NCBI RefSeq assembly: GCF_029504395.1 | Contig: NZ_JAQFIF010000002.1 | Span: forward strand, 496,001 to 560,000 | Direction of reading: 5' to 3' | Source of the DNA: Arthrobacter sp. ES3-54 | GTDB taxonomy: Bacteria; Actinomycetota; Actinomycetes; Actinomycetales; Micrococcaceae | Length of the DNA: 64,000 nt | Part shown: positions 28,208 through 36,875 of the stretch, one piece after another | Layout of the letters: the number at the start of each line of letters is the position of its first letter | How positions within the stretch are numbered: position 1 is the stretch's first letter | Program-made: the position numbers and the translations under genes | The notes under the pieces: generated by a model | The model's input: the letters and a program-made list of their open reading frames with translations, nothing else | Told to the model about the DNA's origin: nothing | Database searches by the model: none

Positions 28208-28495
28208 GTGGGTTTACTTGACGATCTAAAGGGCAAGGCTCAGCAAGTAATTGGTGGCAACGAACAAGCCATCAAGGACGGCATCGAAAAGGCCGGCGAC
28301 TTCGTCGACACTAAGACCGGCGGAAAGCACGCCGACAAGATCGATGCCGTGCAGCGGGGCGCTTCCGACTTCGTGGACAAGGCGAACGACCGGCCGGAGA
28401 CGGCCCCCGTCGCCGATCAGCCTCCCGTAGCCGGCGAGCCCCGCGCAGCCGGGGAACCCCCCGTAACCGGGGAACCCCGCCAGCCAGGCCTCTGA
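28208..28495 (+). CDS. Rv0909-like (MT0933 family) antitoxin-type protein
   Basis: 95 residues from the GTG at 28208, which has AGGGAGG 4-5 bp upstream; an in-frame GTG two codons earlier is possible. The first 60 residues (LLDDLKGKAQQV...KAGDFVDTKTGGKHADKIDAVQ) match the small actinobacterial family that includes Rv0909 of M. tuberculosis, proposed antitoxin of Rv0910. No toxin-like partner is adjacent, so a solitary housekeeping or stress role is as likely. The tail repeats AGEP/TGEP units. Confidence 0.7.
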   Translation: MGLLDDLKGKAQQVIGGNEQAIKDGIEKAGDFVDTKTGGKHADKIDAVQRGASDFVDKANDRPETAPVADQPPVAGEPRAAGEPPVTGEPRQPGL

Positions 28496-28510
28496 CCCAG
28501 ATACGTCAGC

Positions 28511-28548
28511 GAGGTGCCGGTCCCGCCGAGAGGCGGCGCCGGCACCTC
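28511..28548 (+). terminator. Hairpin after Rv0909-like gene
   Basis: 10-bp perfect stem gaggtgccgg / ccggcacctc, with a second inner stem ccgcc / ggcgg. Lies 15 bp after the stop; no T run. It also faces the end of zapE, so it may serve both strands. Confidence 0.65.
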
Positions 28549-28591
28549 CGGCATTTAACGGCGATACCGGCGTAATGGAAGGGGCTCGGCG

Positions 28592-29629
28592 CTAGGACGG
28601 CTCGTGGTTTTGGCCCTCGCGGGCCAGCGCGGTGAGCCGGGAGACGGCGCGGAAGTACTTCTTCATGTACCCGCCGGTCATCATTTCCTCGGTGAAGAGT
28701 TGGTCGAACGGCACACCGCTGGCAAGGATGGGCACGTCTTTGTCGTACAGCCGGTCCGCCAGCACCACGAAGCGCAACGCAACGGCCTGCTCGGTAATCG
28801 TGTGCACGTTCTTCCAGACGACGCCTTCGATCCCCTCCAGCAGCTGGCGGTAACGGCTCGGGTGCACGCCGGCCAGGTGGTTGATCAAGGTGCTGAACTC
28901 ATCGCGGGCCACAGTCTTGCCGTCGAATTCGGCATGCATGTGGTGGGTCAGGTCATCATTGCGCAGCGGCGCGGGCGCGGCCGGCAGGCCACGGTGGCGG
29001 AAGTCCTCGCCGTCGATCCGTACGACGTCGAACTGGTCGGCCAGCACCTGGATTTCACGGGCAAAGTCGACGGCGGCGAAGCGTCCGTCGCCGAGGGAGC
29101 CCGGCAGCGTGTTGGACGTTGCGGCAAGTTTCACACCGGCGTCGGCAAGCTCGCGCATGAGCCGGGACATGAGCACGGTGTCGCCGGGGTCATCGAGCTC
29201 AAATTCATCGATGCATACGAGCTTGTAGTGGCTCAGGGCCTCGACGGTCTTGCGGAAGGACAGGGCACCGACGAGGTTGGTGTATTCGACGAACGTGCCG
29301 AACGCCTTCGGCCCCGGGGCGGCGTGCCACAGCGACGCCAGCAGGTGGGTCTTGCCCACACCGAATCCGCCATCGAGGTAGATCCCGGCCCGGGACGTAT
29401 CCTTTTTGCCGAAGAGCCGCTTGAACAGGCCGTCGCCGTCACGGGCACCCACGCCCGCCGCGAAATGCTCCAGGGCATGGACCGCACGGGCCTGGCTGGG
29501 CTGGGAGGGATCGGGCCGGTAGCTGGAAAACGACACCTCACCGAACCGCGGCGATGGATAGAACCCCTTGAGGAGTTCGTCCACGGAAACTGCCGGCGTA
29601 CGGGCGGCGAGCTGTTCGATCTGTACCAA
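28592..29629 (-). CDS. zapE: Cell division protein ZapE (AFG1-like ATPase)
   Basis: AAA-type ATPase; ZapE in E. coli binds FtsZ, and mitochondrial AFG1/Lace1 is the eukaryotic relative. TTG at 29629 (LVQIEQLAAR) gives 345 residues and starts at the conserved N-terminus, though its ribosome site is weak. The open frame to 29851 would overlap the sseA promoter region. Walker A GGFGVGKTH at about 88-95, Walker B KLVCIDEFELDD, and sensor-like AATSNTLP are present. Divergent from sseA. Confidence 0.88.
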   Translation of the reverse strand: MVQIEQLAARTPAVSVDELLKGFYPSPRFGEVSFSSYRPDPSQPSQARAVHALEHFAAGVGARDGDGLFKRLFGKKDTSRAGIYLDGGFGVGKTHLLASLWHAAPGPKAFGTFVEYTNLVGALSFRKTVEALSHYKLVCIDEFELDDPGDTVLMSRLMRELADAGVKLAATSNTLPGSLGDGRFAAVDFAREIQVLADQFDVVRIDGEDFRHRGLPAAPAPLRNDDLTHHMHAEFDGKTVARDEFSTLINHLAGVHPSRYRQLLEGIEGVVWKNVHTITEQAVALRFVVLADRLYDKDVPILASGVPFDQLFTEEMMTGGYMKKYFRAVSRLTALAREGQNHEPS

Positions 29630-29855
29630 GGTGGTCCGTTCTGCTGGTCTCTTGTCCCCAGCAAGAATACCGGCAAAGCACGCCAGGCCCGCCTGCCCGC
29701 TTGCGGACCCGCGGCCGGCGTGAGAAAGACCACATTTCCCCGTGTGAACCCTGTGGAGCATTCCCGCCGGCCCGTGACTAGTGTTGTAACAGGCCCGGCG
29801 CCGCGCACGCTTTCCGCGCCCGGCCCCCTGACCGTTCCAGTGAAAGGCCATCGCA

Positions 29856-30773
29856 ATGTCCTACCCCGTTGAAGAGAACGAGAAATTCGCCGCCTACGCC
29901 CACCCGGACCGTCTGGTGTCCACGGAATGGCTGGCCACGGCAATCGAGGAGGGGGCCCTCGACGGCGGCAACCTGGTGGTGGTGGAATCCGACGAAGACG
30001 TCCTGCTGTACGAGACCGGCCACATCCCCGGGGCCGTCAAAATCGACTGGCACACGGATCTGAACGACGAAGTGACCCGCGACTACATTTACGGCGAAGC
30101 CTTCGCCGCGCTGGCCGGCGCCAAGGGCATTTCCCGGGACAGCACCGTGGTGATTTACGGCGACAAGTCGAACTGGTGGGCCGCGTACGCCCTGTGGGTC
30201 TTCACGCTCTTCGGCCACGAGGACGTCCGGCTCCTGGACGGGGGCCGGGACAAGTGGATCGCGGAGGGCCGGGCGCTCTCCACCGAGACGACAGTCGCCT
30301 CCCCCGCTGACTACCCCGTCGTGGAGCGGACCGACACCCCGATCCGCGCCTTCAAGGATGACGTCCTGGCCCACTTCGGCAAGCCGCTGATCGACGTCCG
30401 TTCGACCGAGGAATACACGGGCCAGCGGACCCACATGCCCGCTTATCCGGAGGAGGGCGCGCTGCGCGGCGGCCACATCCCCACCGCGGCCTCCATCCCC
30501 TGGGCCCGCGCGGCGGCCGGTGACGGTACCTACCGGAACCGCGGCGAACTCGAGGCCCTGTACCTTGGCGAGGCCGGCCTGAAGGCAGGCGACGACGTCG
30601 TGGCGTACTGCCGGATCGGCGAGCGGTCCAGCCACACCTGGTTTGCCCTGAAGTACCTGCTCGGTTTCGAGACGGTCCGGAACTACGACGGATCCTGGAC
30701 CGAATGGGGCAACGCCGTGCGCGTCCCGATCGTCAAGGGTGCCGAGCGCGGCGCGGTTCCGGCCGGCCGTTAG
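29856..30773 (+). CDS. sseA: Sulfurtransferase (rhodanese/3-mercaptopyruvate type)
   Basis: Two tandem rhodanese domains in 305 residues; only the second keeps the catalytic loop, CRIGERSS, with Cys252 as the persulfide carrier, as in CysA2/SseA of actinobacteria. Transfers sulfur from thiosulfate or 3-mercaptopyruvate to an acceptor. The sufE gene follows 94 bp downstream on the same strand, suggesting a joint role in sulfur supply. The exact donor cannot be read from sequence. Confidence 0.92.
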   Translation: MSYPVEENEKFAAYAHPDRLVSTEWLATAIEEGALDGGNLVVVESDEDVLLYETGHIPGAVKIDWHTDLNDEVTRDYIYGEAFAALAGAKGISRDSTVVIYGDKSNWWAAYALWVFTLFGHEDVRLLDGGRDKWIAEGRALSTETTVASPADYPVVERTDTPIRAFKDDVLAHFGKPLIDVRSTEEYTGQRTHMPAYPEEGALRGGHIPTAASIPWARAAAGDGTYRNRGELEALYLGEAGLKAGDDVVAYCRIGERSSHTWFALKYLLGFETVRNYDGSWTEWGNAVRVPIVKGAERGAVPAGR

Positions 30774-30801
30774 TGACGGGCTGCATGGACCGGAACCGTC
30801 A

Positions 30802-30837
30802 GCGACAGGGACGGCGACAGGGACAGCGACCGGGACA
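30802..30837 (+). repeat. Three 12-bp tandem repeats between sseA and sufE
   Basis: gcgacagggacg, gcgacagggaca and gcgaccgggaca lie head to tail, ending 30 bp before the sufE ATG. Confidence 0.9.
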
Positions 30838-30867
30838 CAATGGGCGCGCGTGCGTAAGCTGGGAATG

Positions 30868-31341
30868 ATGAATACTTCAGCCCTCCCCGCCGCGCTGGCG
30901 GACATTGTCGATGATTTCCAGGCCCTGACCGAAGCAGAGCGCCTGCAGTTGCTGCTCGAGTTCTCGCAGGGACTGCCGGAACTTCCGGAGCGGCTCTTGG
31001 ACCACCCGGAGCTGCTGGAGCAGGTAGTGGAATGCCAGACGCCGCTCTTCCTCGCCGTCGAGACGGAACAGACCGACGGCGGCGCGCCGGAACGCGTCCG
31101 GCTCTACTTCAAGGCACCCAGGGAGGCCCCGACCACCCGAGGCTTCGCCGGCGTGCTCCATGAAGGACTCGACGGGCTCAGCGCCGCGGAAATCCTGGCC
31201 GTCCCGGACGACATGCCCGATCTGCTGGGCCTCACCCGGGCCATCACTCCGCTGCGCATGCGCGGGATGACGGCCATGCTGGGCCGGATCAAGCGCAAAG
31301 TGGTCGCGTCCGGAACCCGGCCGTCGCCGGCGCAGTCCTGA
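30868..31341 (+). CDS. sufE: SufE family sulfur-acceptor protein
   Basis: Accepts persulfide sulfur from a cysteine desulfurase for Fe-S cluster assembly. ATG 30868 (an ATG directly precedes it); 157 residues. The SufE/CsdE active-site motif is EQVVECQTPLFL, with Cys56 as acceptor. MRMRGMTAMLGRIKR near the C-terminus fits the family. Next to the sulfurtransferase gene rather than a suf operon, so its donor may be SseA or a distant SufS. Confidence 0.9.
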   Translation: MNTSALPAALADIVDDFQALTEAERLQLLLEFSQGLPELPERLLDHPELLEQVVECQTPLFLAVETEQTDGGAPERVRLYFKAPREAPTTRGFAGVLHEGLDGLSAAEILAVPDDMPDLLGLTRAITPLRMRGMTAMLGRIKRKVVASGTRPSPAQS

Positions 31342-31366
31342 CCTCACGCCCGGACAGCCAGAGGAC

Positions 31367-31864
31367 ATGGCCCGCAAACACGTGTCGCAGGGAACTCCGG
31401 CCACCGCAGCACTTGCGGCCGCCGGGGTTCCCTTTGTCGCCCACCCCTACGCACATGACCCCGCGGCGGCCAGCTATGGCCTGGAAGCGGCGGAAGTGCT
31501 CGGCGTCGATCCCGCCCGGGTCTTCAAGACCCTGATGGTCGACGTCGACGGCAGGCTCGCCGTCGGCGTCGTGCCCGTGAGCGGAAGCCTGGACCTCAAG
31601 GCGATGGCCGCAGCCTTGGGCGGCAAGAAAGCAGAGATGGCCGACCCGGCGGCGGCGCAGCGACGGACCGGCTACGTGCTCGGGGGCATCTCACCGCTCG
31701 GGCAGCGCCAGTCCTCCCCCACGGTGGTGGATGACAGCGCCCTGGAGCTGGAAACCATCCTCATTTCGGGCGGACGGCGTGGCCTGGACATCGAGCTGGA
31801 TCCTGCCGAGCTCATTCGGCTCACGGCTGCCCGCACCGCCAGGATCGGGACCCGGCGCGACTGA
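31367..31864 (+). CDS. ybaK: Cys-tRNA(Pro) deacylase
   Basis: Editing enzyme that hydrolyses Cys-tRNA(Pro) made by prolyl-tRNA synthetase error. 165 residues, with the family's VFKTLMVDVDG, and GGKKAEMADPAAAQRRTGYVLGG-like stretch including the conserved Lys and the GGISPLG loop. Starts 26 bp after sufE; probably the same transcript. Confidence 0.93.
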   Translation: MARKHVSQGTPATAALAAAGVPFVAHPYAHDPAAASYGLEAAEVLGVDPARVFKTLMVDVDGRLAVGVVPVSGSLDLKAMAAALGGKKAEMADPAAAQRRTGYVLGGISPLGQRQSSPTVVDDSALELETILISGGRRGLDIELDPAELIRLTAARTARIGTRRD

Positions 31865-31914
31865 CCGGTCTCAGACTACTGTCCCAGACGTGCTGTCCCT
31901 GTCGAGACGACAGA

Positions 31915-31947
31915 TCACGGCAGTGTTCGCGCGAAACATTGCCGTGA
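31915..31947. terminator. Hairpin between convergent ybaK and hydrolase genes
   Basis: 13-bp arms tcacggcagtgtt / aacattgccgtga with one G-U pair and a 7-nt loop. The position between convergent stop codons supports a shared terminator. Confidence 0.7.
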
Positions 31948-31951
31948 ACTG

Positions 31952-33265
31952 CTAGTTGGGTGTGGCGTTCCCAGCCGCCGGCTCCTGGTCGCCGGGGTTG
32001 GCACGCGGCGCCAGCTGCTGCCGGAGCCAGGCCGCGACCTGCCGCTCCCAGCGCTCCGGATCCACATTCCATTCCTTGGTGTGCAGGGCCCTGTCGAAGG
32101 GCTCGAACGTGACCATCTCCGGGTTCTTCTCGGCCAGCGCAGCGGACGGCCCAAAAGGCACGTATTCGTCGTCCACGCTGTGCACAATGAGGGTGGGCGT
32201 CCGCAGCTCCACGGCACGCGAAACCCAATCCATCGCCTTGAAGTCAACGGGGGCGGCCAGCCCGGTCAGCCGCCGGCCCAGGCGGTGGCTGAGCATCAGC
32301 TGGCCGTAGCGGCCCACGGACGACGGGATCCGGTTCAGCTCCGCATGGTGGGCCAGCACGTTGACCCAGCTGATCACCGGTGCGTCCAGGACCATTGCCC
32401 GGATCAGGTGGCGATGCCGGGACAGGTCAGCCGTCTGCAGGCAGATGGCGCCGCCCATCGACCAGCCGAACAGGACCACCTCGCGGGCGCCCTGTTCCAG
32501 GGCATAGCCGACCGCGGCCTCGACGTCGCGCCATTCGGTGGAGCCCAGACCGTAGCGCCCGTCGCTCGCCGACGGTGCCAGCCCGTCGTTTCGGTAGGAG
32601 ATCAGCAGGCTGGACATGCCCAGTTCCCCGGCGGTCCGGAGGGCCCGCAAGCCCTCCTGCCGGGTGGCACCGCGCCCGTGCACCATGATCGCCCAGACGT
32701 CCGGGGCCAGATCCTCCGCCGCCGACGTGGCACGGACCAGCCAGGCCGGCGCGGTCCCGGCATCGACGTCGATCAGCACGTCCTCCACTGGAAGCCCCAG
32801 CGCGGCCGGATCCGGATAGGCCGCCCCGCTCCACCAGCCGCGCCGGGCGGTCGCAATGTCCCCGCTGTAGACGTGCTCAACCTCGCGCAGCACCGTGCGT
32901 TCGGCCGGCGAGTAGGACAGGATACGGCCGATCCGCGCATGGCCGCGGCCGCCGTCGAAGAAGAAACCGTAGACCCCGTCCACCGTGGAATCCGGGGTGG
33001 CGGCGAGAATGACCTGCAGCGCCCGCCCCTCCCGGATGACGGCCAGTACTTCCTGGTCCTCTGCGCGGAACCTGGCCGGGGTGATGACCCGGCGGGCGAA
33101 ATAAAGCGCGAGGGCGGAGGACCCGGCGGCGAGCACGCCCGCAGCGGCGCTCCCGCCAATGATGCCGCCCAGCGCCCACTTGGCGCTTCCGGACGGGGCG
33201 GCGCCAGTCCCCGCCGCAACTGGGACTGTCCGGCGGTCAGGGCGGAGGCGCAAGGTGGATGCCAT
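31952..33265 (-). CDS. Membrane-anchored alpha/beta hydrolase
   Basis: 437 residues from ATG 33265. A hydrophobic segment at about residues 31-58 (GGIIGGSAAAGVLAAGSSAL) suggests an N-terminal membrane anchor. The catalytic domain has the nucleophile elbow LFGWSMGG, oxyanion stretch MVHGRGATRQEG, acid in HSVDDEYVP, and a His in DRALHTKEW. The substrate is unknown; relatives are annotated as serine aminopeptidase S33-like or thioesterase-like hydrolases. Confidence 0.8.
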   Translation of the reverse strand: MASTLRLRPDRRTVPVAAGTGAAPSGSAKWALGGIIGGSAAAGVLAAGSSALALYFARRVITPARFRAEDQEVLAVIREGRALQVILAATPDSTVDGVYGFFFDGGRGHARIGRILSYSPAERTVLREVEHVYSGDIATARRGWWSGAAYPDPAALGLPVEDVLIDVDAGTAPAWLVRATSAAEDLAPDVWAIMVHGRGATRQEGLRALRTAGELGMSSLLISYRNDGLAPSASDGRYGLGSTEWRDVEAAVGYALEQGAREVVLFGWSMGGAICLQTADLSRHRHLIRAMVLDAPVISWVNVLAHHAELNRIPSSVGRYGQLMLSHRLGRRLTGLAAPVDFKAMDWVSRAVELRTPTLIVHSVDDEYVPFGPSAALAEKNPEMVTFEPFDRALHTKEWNVDPERWERQVAAWLRQQLAPRANPGDQEPAAGNATPN

Positions 33266-33388
33266 GGCACCATTCTTACTGAACCGCAGCCCAACCATTG
33301 CATTGCCGTGGCTAAGTCGGCATGAACACGCAAGGCTGCCGCGGGACACAACCATGCGGGGCAACACCAGCGCGACTAGGCTGGGGTC

Positions 33389-33877
33389 ATGAGTGATCCA
33401 ATCGTCATTTTGACAGAAGAGCCCCTCGGTGCGGATGACCGCGTCAACATTGAAACCCTGATTGCCGGCGGTGATGCCCCCGTGCTGGTCCTGGTGCCGG
33501 CCAACACCGAGCGGCACCTGGTGGTGGATTTCCTGGAGAACCTTTCCTTGCTTGAAATCGCCAAAGCCTTCCGTGAACTGACGGCACACTCCGACCCCGC
33601 CGTGGAGCGGGCCGAAGCCGCGGACACTCTGGCCGCCTCGCTGGCCGCACTGGCTGGATTGGGCGGCGGCGTCTCAGGCGAAGTCGTCGAGGGCAAGGCC
33701 GTGGACGGCCTGGTTGCCAAGGTCAAGGAACTCAGCGCCGGACAGGCTGTGGTCATCACGCGCCCGCACGCTGTTGCAGACACCTTCCACACCGACTGGG
33801 CCACCAAGGCACAGGACAAGCTGGGTCTGCCCGTCCTGCATCTCTACGCCGGTTCGGGATTTATCGGGGACTCCTGA
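33389..33877 (+). CDS. Conserved actinobacterial protein of unknown function
   Basis: 162 residues, acidic, with no signal peptide or membrane segment. It alternates predicted strands (IVILTEEP, APVLVLVPA, AVVITRPHA, PVLHLYAGS) with helices, an alpha/beta Rossmann-like layout. I do not recognise catalytic motifs. It is 15 bp before msrB on the same strand, so they may be cotranscribed. Divergent from the hydrolase. Confidence 0.75.
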   Translation: MSDPIVILTEEPLGADDRVNIETLIAGGDAPVLVLVPANTERHLVVDFLENLSLLEIAKAFRELTAHSDPAVERAEAADTLAASLAALAGLGGGVSGEVVEGKAVDGLVAKVKELSAGQAVVITRPHAVADTFHTDWATKAQDKLGLPVLHLYAGSGFIGDS

Positions 33878-33891
33878 GCGTTATTGAGGCT

Positions 33892-34404
33892 ATGAGCATA
33901 TTTAACAGGTCCAAATCCATGCCCTCGGCAGTCCCTGCCCCCGAGTCCGCCGCCACGCCGGAGCAGCCGGCGGGCGGACAGACGCCGGCCCAACAGCCGG
34001 TCGAAAAGGCCGATGCCCAGTGGCGCGAGGAACTGACCCCGGAAGAGTACCGCGTGCTCCGCCAGGCCGGCACCGAGCGGCCGTACACCGGCGAATACTG
34101 GGACACCCACACGCGGGGCGTCTACCAGTGCCGGGCCTGCGGCACCGAACTCTTCACCAGCAACGAAAAGTTCGACTCGCACTGCGGCTGGCCGTCCTTC
34201 TGGGCGCCTCTCGCCGAGGGCACCGTGCGCTACATCCACGACCGCACCATGGGCATGGACCGGGTGGAAGTCCGCTGCGGCACGTGCGATTCCCACCTGG
34301 GACACGTGTTCGACGGCGAGGGCTACGGCACCCCCACGGACCAGCGGTTCTGCATCAATTCGGTCTCCCTGAAGCTCGTTCCCGCGGACGACGCCGGGCA
34401 GTAG
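33892..34404 (+). CDS. msrB: Peptide-methionine (R)-S-oxide reductase
   Basis: Repairs methionine-R-sulfoxide. 170 residues, with a 40-residue Pro/Ala/Gln-rich N-terminal tail before the MsrB domain. Zinc ligands Cys80/Cys83 (CRAC) and Cys129/Cys132 (CGTC) and catalytic Cys154 (RFCINS) are all present. GWPSFWAP and HLGHVFDG are further family motifs. ATG 33892; a second in-frame ATG at codon 10 could also initiate. Confidence 0.96.
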   Translation: MSIFNRSKSMPSAVPAPESAATPEQPAGGQTPAQQPVEKADAQWREELTPEEYRVLRQAGTERPYTGEYWDTHTRGVYQCRACGTELFTSNEKFDSHCGWPSFWAPLAEGTVRYIHDRTMGMDRVEVRCGTCDSHLGHVFDGEGYGTPTDQRFCINSVSLKLVPADDAGQ

Positions 34405-34561
34405 CCCGCAGCCCTTCCCCTGCTTCCGCTGGAACGGCTTTTCAGAATCACTTGCCACAGACTTTCTTATGCTCAAGGCAATTTTGCATTAGAGCATCTG
34501 TTTGCTTGCTACGCTCGGTTTAGATCCAGCGACACGCTCCACAGCAACCAGAAAGGCGACG

Positions 34562-35977
34562 ATGACCACCACCGCCCTCACCGCCCCCGCCCCGATCACT
34601 GCCGGCAACCAGGAATGGCTGCGGCTCAAGGCTGCCGCCACGGCCCTGCAGGCCCTCCAGGTCAAGGACGGATCCGTGCCGGATGCCGAAGCCCACGAAA
34701 CCGCGGCCGGCCACGTTGAAACCATCATCGCGGCGGTTACGGCCCTGGCCCCGTCCTTCCCGCACGACGCCCGTTACCTTGACCTGCTCGTCACCGACTT
34801 CGGCCGGTGGGCCGACGGCGGCTTTGGCGTCCCGGATTTCCTGGATTCACTGCAGGCCTTCCAGCCGCAGCAGCACCGGGTCAACGGACTCCAGCACCTC
34901 GTCGTGTTCCCGATGTACACCCAGAACGGCAGCAGCAGCCGCCTCGTCGAGGCCGTGCTGATCGAGGTCATCTGGCCCGAGTTCATCGGCGGCCTGGAAA
35001 CGGGCGAATACTCCAACAAGCTGTTCGTCCCGATCCGTTTCCTCGACTTCACCCCGGGCTACAACACCAACTCCGCAGTCCTCTTCCCGGAGACCGTCGC
35101 TGTCCGCGAGACGCCGACGTTCACGTGGGGCGCGATCTTCGCCGACCGCGAGGCCGCCCGCTTCCGCCGCGTCCTGCGCGCCGCCGCCGAGATCACTTCC
35201 CTGCAGCTGCCCGAGGACGCCGCCGGGCTGCTGGAGGACCAGGAGCTGACGCAGGAAACATTCGTCATGTGGGACCTCATCCACGACCGCACCCACATGC
35301 GCGGGGACCTGCCCTTCGACCCGTTCATGATCAAGCAGCGCATGCCGTTCTTCCTGTACTCGCTGGAGGAACTGCGCTGCGACCTCACCGCCTTCCGCGA
35401 ATCGGTGAAGATCGAGAAGGACGAGGACGCCGACCCGGAGGCACGCCGGCACGCCAAGCTGGTCCAGTACGCCGTGATCTTCGACCGGATCTTCCGCTTC
35501 GCCATCACCGGCACCCGCGTCCGCAACTACGACGGCCTCGGCGGCCAGCTGCTCTTCGCCTGGATGCACCAGCACCACGTCCTGCACTGGACCGACAGCA
35601 AACTCAGCATCGACTGGGACGAGGCTGCCGGCGTCGTGGTTGAACTCGGCGCCAAGATCGAGGAACTGTACTGGCGCTCGATCGACCGTCCCAAGATGGC
35701 CCACTGGCTCGCCGCCTACGAGCTCATCTCCGGCACGGTCACGCCCAACCCGGCCTCAGTCTGGGCCAAGGGCCCGGACGCCCTGCCCCTGGACGGCCCG
35801 CCCCGCGGCCTCACGGACCAGGTCCTCGACGACGAGTTCCCGCTCTCCATGTTCTACGAGGCGCTGGAGAAGAAGATGCGGCCCGTCATCGAATCCACCG
35901 CCGGCATCACGGGTTCCTCGGATACGGGCACGGTCACCGGCGGGGCCAGCGGCGTCCAGGCCCTGAACGCCGGATGA
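34562..35977 (+). CDS. DUF6421 family protein
   Basis: 471 residues; ATG 34562 has AGAAAGG upstream. A large soluble protein typical of Micrococcales and Streptomyces genomes, whose family I recognise as DUF6421 from recall. No known catalytic motif; several His/Asp/Glu clusters (DLIHDRTHMRGD, AWMHQHHVLHW) could bind metal, which is speculation. It overlaps the following SDR gene by 4 bp, implying coupled translation and related roles. The 150 bp upstream are AT-rich and probably hold the promoter. Confidence 0.65.
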   Translation: MTTTALTAPAPITAGNQEWLRLKAAATALQALQVKDGSVPDAEAHETAAGHVETIIAAVTALAPSFPHDARYLDLLVTDFGRWADGGFGVPDFLDSLQAFQPQQHRVNGLQHLVVFPMYTQNGSSSRLVEAVLIEVIWPEFIGGLETGEYSNKLFVPIRFLDFTPGYNTNSAVLFPETVAVRETPTFTWGAIFADREAARFRRVLRAAAEITSLQLPEDAAGLLEDQELTQETFVMWDLIHDRTHMRGDLPFDPFMIKQRMPFFLYSLEELRCDLTAFRESVKIEKDEDADPEARRHAKLVQYAVIFDRIFRFAITGTRVRNYDGLGGQLLFAWMHQHHVLHWTDSKLSIDWDEAAGVVVELGAKIEELYWRSIDRPKMAHWLAAYELISGTVTPNPASVWAKGPDALPLDGPPRGLTDQVLDDEFPLSMFYEALEKKMRPVIESTAGITGSSDTGTVTGGASGVQALNAG

Positions 35978-36768
35978 GCAACGGACGCACCTTGAACGTG
36001 CTGGTCACGGGCGGCAGCGGGCCGTCCGGGATCGCCACGGCGAAGGCCCTGCGGGACGCCGGCCACAGGGTCTTCACCGTCGGTTCTGATGCTGGCCGCA
36101 TCGAGGCCGCCGCCGCCGAAGCCGGTGGCGGCGTCACCGCGCTTGTTTGCGACCTCGCGAACCTGGCGGACGTAAAGGCCTTGCGGGCGAGCGTTGCCGG
36201 CATGGCCGGAAACGTCGACGGCGTCATCCACTTAGTGGGCGGCTGGCGCGGTGCGAAAGGCATCACGGACCAGAGCGACGACGACTGGGACTTCCTGGAA
36301 CGCAATGCCGTCACCACGTTGCGGAACGTCTCGAGGGTCTTCTTCGACGACCTCGCCGCGTCGGACGCCGGACGCTTTGCCATGGTGTCCTCCACGGCCG
36401 TGAGCGCCCCGACGGCGGGCGGGGCCAGCTACGCCGCGGCCAAGGCCGCCGCGGAAGCCTGGACGCTGGCGGTCGCTGACGGCTTCCGGCGGGCCCACGC
36501 CGCGACCGCCGGCGCCGGCACTGCCGCCGGCACAACCGAACAGGGAAGCGCGGAGCAGGAAAGCGCTCAGCAGGAAAAACCGGAGCTGGGCAGCGCCGCC
36601 GCCATCTTCGTGGTGAAGGCCCTCGTTGATGCGGGAATGCGGGCGAAGGCCCCGGAACGGTCGTTCCCGGGTTTCACGGACGTCGCCGACCTGGCGGCTG
36701 CCGCCGCCGGGCTCTTCAGCACCCCTGCCGGCGAGCTCAATGGCCAGCGGCTGCTGCTCAGCCGCTGA
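35974..36768 (+). CDS. SDR family NAD(P)-dependent oxidoreductase
   Basis: 264-residue Rossmann protein: cofactor motif VTGGSGPSGIATA (about 12-24), catalytic Ser in SSTAVSAPT, and Tyr-x-x-x-Lys in ASYAAAKAAAE. HLVGGWRG replaces the usual NNAG. An Ala/Thr/Gln/Glu-rich insert (about 180-210) precedes the C-terminal substrate loop. Overlaps the DUF6421 gene; substrate unknown. Confidence 0.85.
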   Translation: MSNGRTLNVLVTGGSGPSGIATAKALRDAGHRVFTVGSDAGRIEAAAAEAGGGVTALVCDLANLADVKALRASVAGMAGNVDGVIHLVGGWRGAKGITDQSDDDWDFLERNAVTTLRNVSRVFFDDLAASDAGRFAMVSSTAVSAPTAGGASYAAAKAAAEAWTLAVADGFRRAHAATAGAGTAAGTTEQGSAEQESAQQEKPELGSAAAIFVVKALVDAGMRAKAPERSFPGFTDVADLAAAAAGLFSTPAGELNGQRLLLSR

Positions 36769-36813
36769 GCTGTCCCTGATACTGCGGCCCACACCCCCGG
36801 CTTCGCCGACTGG

Positions 36814-36852
36814 CTTAGCCGCCGGACTTAGCCCCCTGACTTAGCCGCTGGG
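36814..36852 (+). repeat. Three 13-bp direct repeats upstream of threonine aldolase gene
   Basis: cttagccgccgga, cttagccccctga and cttagccgctggg occur head to tail, ending about 24 bp before the next start codon. Confidence 0.85.
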
Positions 36853-36875
36853 GCCCGACCTCTTAGACTGAAAGC

